This document shows, piece after piece, positions 15,618 to 22,876 of a stretch of DNA of 33,423 bases (the stretch's first letter is position 1; the number at the start of each line of letters is the position of its first letter). Position numbers and translations under genes: made by a program. A model generated the notes under the pieces. That model was given only the letters and a program-made list of their open reading frames with translations. It did no database searches and was not told the origin of the DNA. Source of the stretch: Actinomyces succiniciruminis (GTDB taxonomy: Bacteria; Actinomycetota; Actinomycetes; Actinomycetales; Actinomycetaceae); contig NZ_LK995517.1 in assembly GCF_900002405.1 (NCBI RefSeq), positions 37,581 through 71,003 on the forward strand. Direction: 5' to 3'.

Positions 15618-16360
15618 ACAGCCTGATCGCTGCCGCCGGGACTCTCTCCGCGACCGTCCGCGCCGGCGCCCTCGCCCTGGCCTCCAGCGGCGACGACACC
15701 TGGTTCAACAACCCCGCCATCCAGCGCAAGCTCGGCCCGGCCACCCTGGAGACCTTCCAGATGCTGGGCGTATCCGGCGCCCTGACGATCGTCATCGGCC
15801 TGCTGCTGGGACTGGCGCTGGTCACCACCGGCAAGCGTGGCCAGCACGCCAACCGGGCCGTCTACGAGGTGCTCTCCCAGATCGTCAACATCGGCCGGTC
15901 CATGCCGTTCATCATCCTTATGGTGGCGCTCATCCCCTTCACCCGCGCGCTCGTGGGCACCTCTCTGGGCTGGGGTGCCGCCTGCGTACCCCTGACCATC
16001 GGCGCCATCCCCTTCTACGCCCGCCTGGTGGAGACCGCCATCAACGACGTCGACCACGGCAAGGTCGAAGCCGCCCTGATGATGGGCGCCTCCGGCCGCC
16101 AGATCACCTGGGGCGTACTGGTGCGCGAGGCCATGCCCACGCTCATCCAGTCCGCCACGGTCACCCTGATCACTCTGCTCGGCTACACCGCCATGGCCGG
16201 CACGGTGGGAGGCGGCGGCCTGGGCGACCTGGCCATCCAGCACGGCTACCGGCAGAACGACCCCGACGTCATGGTGATAGTCGTCGTGCTGATCGTGCTC
16301 ATCGTCGCCGTCATCCAGGTGTGTGGCGACATGCTCAGCCGGCTGGTCGACCACCGCTGA
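15614..16360 (+). CDS. metI: Methionine ABC transporter permease MetI
   Basis: Integral membrane subunit, 248 residues, five or so helices, the usual size plus a 40-residue N-terminal segment. The EAA loop reads EAALMMGASGRQITWGVLVREA, followed by the MetI-typical TLLGYTAMAGTVGGGGLGDLAI. The helix with NIGRSMPFIILMVALIPFTR is also characteristic of this family. The start overlaps the metN stop in ATGA, so the ATPase and permease are translationally coupled. A gap of 168 bases without a gene precedes metQ. Confidence 0.92.
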   Translation: MNSLIAAAGTLSATVRAGALALASSGDDTWFNNPAIQRKLGPATLETFQMLGVSGALTIVIGLLLGLALVTTGKRGQHANRAVYEVLSQIVNIGRSMPFIILMVALIPFTRALVGTSLGWGAACVPLTIGAIPFYARLVETAINDVDHGKVEAALMMGASGRQITWGVLVREAMPTLIQSATVTLITLLGYTAMAGTVGGGGLGDLAIQHGYRQNDPDVMVIVVVLIVLIVAVIQVCGDMLSRLVDHR

Positions 16361-16528
16361 GCCTCGACCAGCCGGAGTCCCCGGAGCCCCCATGGCCCCA
16401 ACGGCTCGGCTGCCCCATCCCGGGCCGGCCCCGCGGCGGCACGAGCCGTCCGCCGGCCACCCACGTACCCAACCAACCGCAAGCCTTGCAGACACCTGCA
16501 GGCACCTTCACGAACAAGGAATCGCATC

Positions 16529-17413
16529 ATGACCTCCACCATCACCCGCCGCAGCGTCCTGGCCGGTGGCCTCGCCTCCGCCGTCGCCCTCACCCTGGCC
16601 GCCTGCGGCGGCTCCTCCAGTGACACCGCCACCGGCGGATCCGGCACCACGGCCGCCGTCGACGGCATCAAAGTCGACGGCGACACGGCCACCATCACCA
16701 TCGGCGCCACCCCGCAGCCGCACGTCACCATCCTCCAGTGGGTGCAGGACAACCTGGCCGCCGACGCCGGGCTCAACCTCGACATCGTCGAGATCGACGA
16801 CTACCAGACGCCCAACACCTCCCTGGATGACGGCTCCCTGGCGGCGAACTTCTACCAGACGCCGAACTTCCTGGCTCAGCAGATCGAGGAGAAGGGCTAC
16901 GACTTCGTCGCCATCGCCGACGTCCACATCGAGCCCATGGGCATCTACACGGACAAGGGCTACAGCTCGGTCGACGAGGCCGCCGAAGGCGGAACCATCC
17001 TGCTCAACAACGACCCCGCCAACACCGCCCGCGGGCTGCAGCTGCTCGAGACCGCCGGGCTGATCACGCTCGACCCCGACGTCGAGATCCCCACCACCCT
17101 GGACGTGACCGACAACCCGAAGAACTTCGATCTGGTGACGGTCGACGGCGCCCAGGTGGCCGCGTCGATGGCCGACGCCGAGCTGGCCGTCATCAACGGC
17201 AACTACGCGCTCGACGCCAATCTCAAGCCCAGCGAGGACGCGCTCGTCCTGGAGCAGGGTGAGGGCTCCCCGTACGCCAACCAGTTGGTCGTGCGCACCG
17301 CCGACAAGGACAACGAGTACCTGGTCAAGCTCGCCGGACTGCTGAACTCCGACGAACTGCGTACCTACATCGAGGAGACCTGGACCGACGAGTCCGTCAT
17401 CCCCGCCTTCTGA
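16529..17413 (+). CDS. metQ: Methionine-binding lipoprotein MetQ
   Basis: NlpA-family substrate-binding protein, 294 residues. TRRSVLAGGLAS is followed by the lipobox LAAC (Cys26), so it is a surface lipoprotein, possibly Tat-exported because of the RR pair. The mature domain shows family blocks ITIGATPQPHVTILQWV, LAANFYQTPNFLAQ, HIEPMGIYTDKGYSSVDE, TILLNNDPANTARGLQLL and NGNYALDANL. AAGGAA precedes the ATG by eight bases. It completes the metNIQ unit; its stop is followed by a GC-rich hairpin shared with convergent upp. Confidence 0.92.
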   Translation: MTSTITRRSVLAGGLASAVALTLAACGGSSSDTATGGSGTTAAVDGIKVDGDTATITIGATPQPHVTILQWVQDNLAADAGLNLDIVEIDDYQTPNTSLDDGSLAANFYQTPNFLAQQIEEKGYDFVAIADVHIEPMGIYTDKGYSSVDEAAEGGTILLNNDPANTARGLQLLETAGLITLDPDVEIPTTLDVTDNPKNFDLVTVDGAQVAASMADAELAVINGNYALDANLKPSEDALVLEQGEGSPYANQLVVRTADKDNEYLVKLAGLLNSDELRTYIEETWTDESVIPAF

Positions 17414-17440
17414 CGCCTCCGCGCCGACGCGACCGCTGCC

Positions 17441-17484
17441 GGGCCGCTCCGCTCCACGCCCGCAAGGGGTGGGCGGGGCGGCCC
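17441..17484. terminator. GC-rich hairpin between metQ and upp
   Basis: GGGCCGCTCCGCTC (17441-17454) pairs with the segment 17471-17484, using two G-T pairs, over a 16-base loop. It lies between convergent stops and has no T tract. Confidence 0.6.
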
Positions 17485-17486
17485 GT

Positions 17487-18125
17487 TCAGTCCACGATGC
17501 CGTACAGGCGGTCGCCGGCGTCACCCAGACCGGGCACGATGTAGGCGTGCTCGTTCAGGCGCTCGTCGCGGGCTGCGGTGACGACGGTGACGTCGGCGCG
17601 GTCGCCGACGGCCGCCTCCAGGGTCGCCAGCCCCTCCGGGGCGGCGATCAGGCAGATGGCGGTCACGTCGCGGGCGCCGCGCTCCAGCAGATAGTTGATG
17701 GCGGCCACGAGGGTGTGGCCGGTGGCGAGCATGGGGTCGACGACGAAGCACTGGCGGCCGGACAGGTCATCCGGCAGCCGGTTGGCGTAGGTCTCCACCT
17801 CCAGGGTGTCCTCGTTACGCTTCATACCCAGGAAGCCGACCTCGGCGGTGGGCAGCAGCCGGGTCATGCCCTCGAGCATCCCCAGGCCGGCGCGCAGGAT
17901 CGGTACCACGATCGGCCGCGGCTCGGCCAGGTGCCGGCCGGTCGTGGCGGCTACCGGTGTCTGGATGCGGATCTCCTCGGTGCGCACGTCGCGCGTGGCC
18001 TCGTAGGCGAGGAGGGTGACCAGCTCGTCAACGAGCTGACGGAAAACGGCCGAGGGTGTCTTCTCGTCGCGCAGGACGGAGAGCTTGTGGTCAATGAGCG
18101 GGTGATCGGCAACGTGCAGGCGCAT
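17487..18125 (-). CDS. upp: Uracil phosphoribosyltransferase
   Basis: Pyrimidine salvage enzyme converting uracil and PRPP to UMP, cytoplasmic, 212 residues, the normal family length. The PRPP-binding loop is [13 protein letters not shown] (126-138) and the flexible-loop region reads [13 protein letters not shown] (75-87). The C-terminal [17 protein letters not shown] is the uracil-recognition stretch highly conserved in Upp. The ATG has TAGGCT exactly six bases upstream and no Shine-Dalgarno, pointing to leaderless transcription. Monocistronic, converging on metQ. Confidence 0.95.
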   Translation of the reverse strand: MRLHVADHPLIDHKLSVLRDEKTPSAVFRQLVDELVTLLAYEATRDVRTEEIRIQTPVAATTGRHLAEPRPIVVPILRAGLGMLEGMTRLLPTAEVGFLGMKRNEDTLEVETYANRLPDDLSGRQCFVVDPMLATGHTLVAAINYLLERGARDVTAICLIAAPEGLATLEAAVGDRADVTVVTAARDERLNEHAYIVPGLGDAGDRLYGIVD

Positions 18126-18131
18126 GGGCCA

Positions 18132-18137
18132 AGCCTA
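18132..18137 (-). promoter_or_regulatory. -10 box TAGGCT of upp
   Basis: Minus-strand TAGGCT followed by TGGCCC and the ATG at 18125. The transcript should begin at the start codon. Confidence 0.55.
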
Positions 18138-18357
18138 CGACGCCCGAAACGAGCTGAGGGTGGAATAGACCGGGGCCGGGCGGTGGAGTGTGGTCCCGTC
18201 TGAACGCCAGCAGCCTCATAACACTGGATACGAACGTGTTAGAGGATTAAGTCTATGTGCAAATAGAACGTCAGCTCGACACCGCGTTATCAAAATAAGG
18301 ATAGTCTCGGAAGTTGTTACATTGTCGCATGATTCTGGTGACCGCAGGAGTGTAGCT

Positions 18358-18750
18358 ATGAACCCCGGGATTCTTATGGGCATTGTTGTGAATGTACTGT
18401 TCGGCGCGCTGTTCGTCGCAGCGATTGCGCTTCCCTGGACGCGGCTCGGACATGGTGCCGGCCGTGGCGCCAGAGTCTTGGCAACCGTGGTCGCGGCGAT
18501 CATGGTCGGCACTGCCTGGTCGTACACGCTTGCGGACGTTCAGACCACCGGACCCGGCGGCGGCGCGGTGTGGTGCGGAAGCAGCTGTGCATTCATGTTG
18601 GACCCGCGGCTTCAGGAGTTCGAGGGGCTGCCGTACGAGTGCATTGTCCACAGCTGGATCGCCGTGGCCGTGCTGTTCGCCCTTGCTGTCGCGGTGCTAA
18701 TGGCACAGCGTTACGTATTGCGCCTGGTTGCCCGTCGACGGCGTCATTGA
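18358..18750 (+). CDS. Small membrane protein, function unknown
   Basis: I do not recognise this 130-residue protein. ATG 18358 follows AGGAG by eight bases, and the hydrophobic N-terminus starts right after it. Predicted helices lie at about residues 5-25 (ILMGIVVNVLFGALFVAAIA), 38-58 and 97-117. The loop between the second and third holds GGGAVWCGSSCAF and a further Cys at YECIVHSW, so a disulphide or metal site outside the membrane is possible. The C-terminus is basic (RLVARRRRH), suggesting it is cytoplasmic. The upstream 200 bases are markedly A/T-richer than the surroundings and contain a weak TCGACA-18-GATAGT promoter candidate at 18276-18305. Confidence 0.65.
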   Translation: MNPGILMGIVVNVLFGALFVAAIALPWTRLGHGAGRGARVLATVVAAIMVGTAWSYTLADVQTTGPGGGAVWCGSSCAFMLDPRLQEFEGLPYECIVHSWIAVAVLFALAVAVLMAQRYVLRLVARRRRH

Positions 18751-18796
18751 ATGCCGCTTCCCCAGCGCGGGCCGCGGGCGGGTCGCAGGTTCGGCC

Positions 18797-20917
18797 TCAG
18801 ACGGTCTCGGCGGCGCCGAGATACTCCAGCCAGCGCTCGTAGTGATCCAGGACGTCGTGGGCGACCTGCTCGCGCGACCAGTCCATCACGTCGTAGCCCT
18901 GACCGCCGCCGCGGGGACGCACCTCCAGGCGGACGGTGAGGTCGTCGGCCTCGTGGACCACCACGCCGAAGGCCGGCACCGGCGCCTGCACCATGCGTAC
19001 CGCGTACCGGAAGTGGGAGCCGGTGCGGCGCTCGCCCTGCGTCTCGGTCGCCTGCGCCAGCGTGGGCGGGGGCGTGACCACGAGGGTGGCCGAACCCAGG
19101 AAGTTGCGCTCGTCGTCGGGATCCTGCGCCTCGGGGCCGGCGACGACGACCTCGGCCACCATATCCTCCTTGCGCAGCTCGTCGGCGACCGCTTCCAGGG
19201 CCGGAACGACGCGGTTGGACATGGCGCGCTGGGCGCGGGCCGGGGAGACGACGTCGAAGGTGTGCGACAGCCGGTCGCGCCAGGGAATCCGGTTCATGCC
19301 GGCGGCGGTGCCCGTGGCCCCCAGCAGCCGGTTGCGGTTGGCGATGCCGCGGGCCTGCTCGCGGGTGGCCTCGGTACGCATGGCGCGCCACAGCCCCGCC
19401 ATGACGGCGATGACCACGAAGGAGAATGGCAGAGCCATGACGATGGTGGCCTGCTGCAGGATGGGGATGCCGCCGGCCACGAGCATGGCGATGGTGAGCA
19501 CGCCGGTCAGGGCGGCCCAGAAGATGCGCAGCCAGGCGGGGGCGTCCTGCGGGTCACCGTGGTAGGTCGGCAGCGCGCGGCTGGACAGGTTGGCCATGAC
19601 CAGGGCGCCGGAGTCTGCGCTGGTGACGTAGAACAGGATTCCGATGAACAGGGACAGTGCGATCAGGAACTTCCCTCCGGGCAGGTAGCTGAGCAGCGTG
19701 TACAGCCCCTGTTCCGGCTGCTCCACCGTCAGCTCGGCGAAGTCGAGGTTGCCCGAGCGGATCAGGTCCAGGGCGCTGTTGCCGAAGATCGACACCCACA
19801 TGGTGACGTAGGAGAAGGGCAGTACCAGGGAGCCGACCACGAACTCGCGCACGGTACGGCCGCGCGAGATGCGCGCCAGGAACATGCCGACGAAGGCGGC
19901 CCAGGTGATCCACCAGGCCCAGAAGAACAGTGTCCAGCTGTTGAGCCACTCGGTGGGACGGTCGTAGGCGTAGGTCTCCAGAGTCAGGCCGGGGAAGTGG
20001 GTGACGAAGTCGCCGATATTGCCGACCAGGGCGTCGATCAGGAAGGCGGTGTTCCCGGTCAGCAGCACCCACAGGGCCAGTCCGACAGCGAGCAGCACGT
20101 TGATGTTGGACAGCACGCGCACGCCCCGGTCGACGCCGGAAACGGCGGAGACGGTGGCCATGATGACGCTCAGTGCGATCAGGCCGATCTGGGTGGCGGT
20201 CCCCTGCGGGAGGCCGAACAGGATGGTGAGGGCGACGTTCAACTGGACGACGCCCACACCGAGCGAGGCGGAGATGCCGACGGCCCCACCCACCAGGGCG
20301 GCGGCGTCGACGACGTCGCCGAGCAGGCCGTCCACGCGGTCGCCGAGCAGCGGCCGCAGGGTGGAGCGTACGGCCAGCGGCTGGTGCCGCCGGTAGGCGA
20401 AGTAGCCCAGTGCCATACCGAGGATCGAGTACAGGCCCCAGCCGCTGATGCCGTAGTGGAGCAGGGTGAGCACGATGCCGTTGCGTGCCGCCTCGACGGT
20501 CTGGGCGTCACCGGTCGGCGGGTTCATGTATTGGGCCACCGGCTCGGCGACCGCGTAGAACATGATTCCCGTCCCCACACCTGCGGCGAAGAGCATGGCG
20601 GCCCAGGAGAAGGTGGAGAAGTCCGGGGTGGAGTTGTCCGGTCCCAGGCGGATCTTCCCGAACTTCGACAACGCCAGGACGATCACGAACAGCAACGCGG
20701 CCGTTACCAACAGGATGTAGAAGGAGCCGAACCAGCGTCCGGCCCAGGACACAGCGGCATTGAAGGCGGCGGAGACCGTCTCTGGAGCGATGATGGCGGC
20801 GCCGGTGATGGAGGCGATAATCGCCGCCGAGACGACGAAGACCACCGTGTTCAGACGGCGTTGTTCAGGGGCTTCGGATGTTGCTGGTGTCGTCTGATTG
20901 CTGAGTGAATCAGGCAC
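18797..20917 (-). CDS. BCCT-family transporter (glycine betaine/choline/carnitine type)
   Basis: Sodium- or proton-coupled uptake system for quaternary ammonium osmolytes, about 706 residues with 12 predicted helices. Family hallmarks are FSWAAMLFAAGVGTGIMFYA, HYGISGWGLY and the signature WTLFFWAWWITWAAFVGMFL followed by ARISRGRTVREF. A hydrophilic C-terminal tail of about 180 residues, larger than in simple BCCT members and as in BetT-type proteins, may sense osmotic stress. GTG 20917 is chosen because GAGGAG lies seven bases upstream; ATG 20935 and ATG 20989 would add 6 or 24 unlikely residues. The leader holds an 11-bp triplicate. A possible promoter TTGCCA-17-AAGATT lies at 21039-21011 on the minus strand. 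Substrate is not fixed by the sequence. Confidence 0.9.
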   Translation of the reverse strand: MPDSLSNQTTPATSEAPEQRRLNTVVFVVSAAIIASITGAAIIAPETVSAAFNAAVSWAGRWFGSFYILLVTAALLFVIVLALSKFGKIRLGPDNSTPDFSTFSWAAMLFAAGVGTGIMFYAVAEPVAQYMNPPTGDAQTVEAARNGIVLTLLHYGISGWGLYSILGMALGYFAYRRHQPLAVRSTLRPLLGDRVDGLLGDVVDAAALVGGAVGISASLGVGVVQLNVALTILFGLPQGTATQIGLIALSVIMATVSAVSGVDRGVRVLSNINVLLAVGLALWVLLTGNTAFLIDALVGNIGDFVTHFPGLTLETYAYDRPTEWLNSWTLFFWAWWITWAAFVGMFLARISRGRTVREFVVGSLVLPFSYVTMWVSIFGNSALDLIRSGNLDFAELTVEQPEQGLYTLLSYLPGGKFLIALSLFIGILFYVTSADSGALVMANLSSRALPTYHGDPQDAPAWLRIFWAALTGVLTIAMLVAGGIPILQQATIVMALPFSFVVIAVMAGLWRAMRTEATREQARGIANRNRLLGATGTAAGMNRIPWRDRLSHTFDVVSPARAQRAMSNRVVPALEAVADELRKEDMVAEVVVAGPEAQDPDDERNFLGSATLVVTPPPTLAQATETQGERRTGSHFRYAVRMVQAPVPAFGVVVHEADDLTVRLEVRPRGGGQGYDVMDWSREQVAHDVLDHYERWLEYLGAAETV

Positions 20918-20928
20918 TGGCACTCCTC

Positions 20929-20961
20929 GATGCATTGGGGATGCACTGGTGATGCGTGGGC
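20929..20961. repeat. Three tandem 11-bp repeats in the BCCT leader
   Basis: GATGCATTGGG, GATGCACTGGT and GATGCGTGGGC follow one another without gaps, just upstream of the Shine-Dalgarno of the transporter gene. They could be an operator array or a repeat in the mRNA leader. Confidence 0.6.
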
Positions 20962-21235
20962 GCGCACACGGCCACGTGCAAAAGGCCATGGCGGCGTTTA
21001 CAGGATTGTGAATCTTTCAGGGATCCCGCGGATTGGCAAGCGAAAGCCGCCGAAATGCGGGTGGCGGGGGGACTTGACGGCCGCATGAGGTCGGGGATAA
21101 ACGGGTGTCGGCGAGATTCTTCCCACATTTCCCTTCCGCGCCTCACGGACCGCCCGATGTTGCGGTGTTTTCGAGCCGTCGAGTAGGACTTTGGTCCGGC
21201 CGTGTCCGGGTGACGGGAGGAGGGGTGGACTGTGG
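20962..21235. other. Intergenic region between BCCT and tadA
   Basis: No gene seen. It contains the weak leftward promoter candidate at 21011-21039. The remaining sequence shows no strong hairpin or RNA gene that I can identify. Confidence 0.5.
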
Positions 21236-21241
21236 CAGGGT
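21236..21241 (+). promoter_or_regulatory. -10 box CAGGGT of tadA
   Basis: CAGGGT lies six bases before GTG 21248, matching the leaderless pattern; no -35 was assigned. Confidence 0.4.
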
Positions 21242-21247
21242 GGGGGC

Positions 21248-21736
21248 GTGAGTCTTCCCGGTCTGCTCCGCGAGCGCTACGACGCCGCCATGTGCCGCGC
21301 GCTGGAACTCGCGCGGCATGCAGGCGCGTCCGGGGAGGTGCCGGTGGGCGCCGTCGTCCTGTCCGGGGAGGGAGCGGTAATTGCTGAGGCCGCCAACGCG
21401 CGAGAGGCGGAGCATGATCCGACGGCGCACGCCGAGATTCGGGCCCTGCGGGCGGCGGGCGTGGCGCTGGGACAGTCCCACCTGGACGGCTGCACTCTGG
21501 TGGTGACCCTCGAGCCGTGCACCATGTGTGCCGGGGCCGCGCAGTTGGCCCGCCTGGAGCGGGTGGTGCTGGGGGCCTGGGAGCCGAAGACCGGGGCGTG
21601 CGGAAGCGTGCGCGACGTCCTGCGCGATCCGCGCGCCAACCACCGGGTGGAGGTGGTGGCGGGACTGCGTGAGCAGGAGGCCCAGGCGCTACTGCGGGAC
21701 TTCTTCGCCAGTCGACGGCCCGGCCAGTCGGAGTAG
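21248..21736 (+). CDS. tadA: tRNA-specific adenosine deaminase
   Basis: Zinc enzyme that converts adenosine to inosine at wobble position 34 of tRNA-Arg(ACG). Of 162 residues, HAE at 61-63 provides the zinc His and catalytic Glu, and EPCTMC (89-94) the two zinc Cys. GEVPVGAVVL and the substrate-loop LDGCTLVVTLEPC are standard TadA sequence, as is RVVLGAWEPKTGACGSVRDVL. GTG 21248 is preferred because family homology starts about ten residues later and a -10 box stands six bases upstream; an upstream GTG at 21191 would add 19 residues with no homology. It lies 87 bases before a serine tRNA gene. Confidence 0.9.
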   Translation: MSLPGLLRERYDAAMCRALELARHAGASGEVPVGAVVLSGEGAVIAEAANAREAEHDPTAHAEIRALRAAGVALGQSHLDGCTLVVTLEPCTMCAGAAQLARLERVVLGAWEPKTGACGSVRDVLRDPRANHRVEVVAGLREQEAQALLRDFFASRRPGQSE

Positions 21737-21823
21737 TGAGCGCCTCCGCGCCGCCGTGAGCGACCTCGCAGGCCGCGGGGGCTGGGCATCGGGCGGCACG
21801 GCGTGTAACCTGTCCATCTGCTA

Positions 21824-21912
21824 GGTAGCGTGTCCGAGCGGCCGAAGGTGCAGATCTCGAAAGTCTGTGTGGTTCATAGCCACCCTGGGTTCGAATCCCA
21901 GCGCTACCGCCA
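21824..21912 (+). tRNA. tRNA-Ser (anticodon CGA)
   Basis: The 89-base gene folds as a class II tRNA. Acceptor arms are GGTAGCG and CGCTACC, the anticodon stem is CAGAT/GTCTG with loop CTCGAAA (anticodon CGA), and the long variable arm is typical of serine. The T arm is CTGGGTTCGAATCCCAG. The discriminator is G, as required for seryl identity, and the CCA end is encoded at 21910-21912. A -10-like TAACCT lies at 21806-21811. Confidence 0.93.
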
Positions 21913-21915
21913 AAC

Positions 21916-21960
21916 AGATCCCCGGAATCCAGGCGAAAAGTCGGAGTCCGGGGATCTTTT
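21916..21960 (+). terminator. Intrinsic terminator of tRNA-Ser
   Basis: AGATCCCCGGA (21916-21926) pairs perfectly with TCCGGGGATCT (21947-21957) and is followed by TTTT. This is the only classical hairpin plus T-run in the window. Confidence 0.85.
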
Positions 21961-22065
21961 CATGTCGCGGTGGGGTCCCAGTGGGTACAGCGGAACGAGC
22001 GTCGCCCGGGTGCGGGCCTAGGTCCGCGCGGCGGGCGGCGTGACCGCTAGTGCCCTGGAGCCACG

Positions 22066-22164
22066 CACACGCGTTTGTGTCAGGAACACGAGTTTCGGAG
22101 CTTTGCACGTGCCCTGCACCCACCAACCTCCAAGACTCGTGTCTTTGCGGGGAACTCGTGTACG
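22066..22164. repeat. 99-bp nested palindromic repeat, copy B
   Basis: Second copy of the element at 14267-14365, same length and orientation, about 80% identical by hand alignment. The four ACACGAGTT-type tips are retained, except that the first reads ACACGCGTT. The core hairpin is more decayed, with about 16 of 22 arm positions pairing. It lies between the tRNA terminator and the NTF2-like gene. Confidence 0.8.
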
Positions 22165-22287
22165 AGCTGCGGTGTACCAGACGCACGCCCGGGTGCGGAC
22201 TCGCAAGGGCCGACCTGCCCCGCCCGCCGTTGTCCGCACAACCTCGGGTGTCCTGCCAGGGCCTGGTTCGGCGTCGTCGTCAAGCCA

Positions 22288-22293
22288 TAAAGT
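22288..22293 (+). promoter_or_regulatory. -10 box TAAAGT of the NTF2-like gene
   Basis: TAAAGT is seven bases before ATG 22301, one base more than at the other leaderless genes. No Shine-Dalgarno is seen. Confidence 0.45.
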
Positions 22294-22300
22294 CCGGACT

Positions 22301-22720
22301 ATGCCCGCGACGAAACCGCCCGTGCACCCGGCCGACTCCGAAGACGCGTCGATCCGGCTGTACCGCCTACTCTGCGATGCCATGGTTGCGGCGGACACGG
22401 CCGCCATCGACGCCCTGCTCACCGAGGACTGCGTCCTGACCCATATGACCGGCTACCCCCAGCCCAAGGTCGAGTGGCTGTCCGACATCCGCGATGGAAC
22501 CCTGACCTACCACTCCTCGCAGCTCGTCTCCGCCGAGCCCGACACCATCGACGCCTTCCCCGTGGTGCGCGGTCGCTCCCGCACCAACGCGACGGTCTGG
22601 GGCGTGCGCGGCACCTGGAACCTGCAAATCGTCGGGTACGTCGTCCCGGATCCCGCCGCCAGCACCGCGCGCAACCCAACCGGTTGGCGCTTCAGCCGCC
22701 TGGACGCCAGCCGTTTCTAG
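22301..22720 (+). CDS. NTF2-like (SnoaL/DUF4440-type) protein
   Basis: A 139-residue single-domain protein, cytoplasmic. ASIRLYRLLCDAMVAADTAAIDALLTEDCVLTHMTGYPQPKVEWLSDIRDGTLTYHSS has the pattern of the cone-shaped NTF2-like fold: an N-terminal helix pair, the DALLTEDCVL turn and a long curved sheet. Many such proteins bind small hydrophobic ligands or act as isomerases, but no function can be assigned here. The ATG is chosen from the -10 box just upstream and because the frame before it runs through the 99-bp repeat. Its stop codon lies in the left inverted end of the element at 22717-22854. Confidence 0.75.
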   Translation: MPATKPPVHPADSEDASIRLYRLLCDAMVAADTAAIDALLTEDCVLTHMTGYPQPKVEWLSDIRDGTLTYHSSQLVSAEPDTIDAFPVVRGRSRTNATVWGVRGTWNLQIVGYVVPDPAASTARNPTGWRFSRLDASRF

Positions 22721-22854
22721 ACGGTGTCATGAAATGCACCGCTTAACGCCCAGCCGTTGTCGCATCTGCCGACTCGCTCGCGGCGACACGCGGTTAGTCG
22801 TCACTTGACGGCGGTCGGCGCTCGGAAAGTGGTGCATTTGGTGACAAGGGCTAG
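22717..22854. mobile_element. Small MITE-like element with imperfect inverted ends
   Basis: About 138 bases bounded by 24-base inverted ends (22717-22740 and 22831-22854) that match at 19 positions, including CTAG, TGTCA and AAATGCACC. A second inverted pair around TGTCGC/GCGACA lies inside. No coding capacity. The left end includes the stop codon of the NTF2-like gene, and the right end lies 22 bases beyond the stop of the HrpB gene. A large terminator-like structure is an alternative reading. Confidence 0.4.
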
Positions 22855-22876
22855 GTCCAGAAACGAAGGGACGCCG

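Noticed and set aside
15583-16623. A 346-residue plus-strand frame overlapping metI
   Set aside because: Pro/Arg/His-rich shadow of metI and the start of metQ; metI has the EAA loop and helices.
18728-20908. A 726-residue plus-strand open frame
   Set aside because: It is antisense to the BCCT transporter and made mostly of Gly, Asp, Gln, His and Val, typical of a shadow frame.
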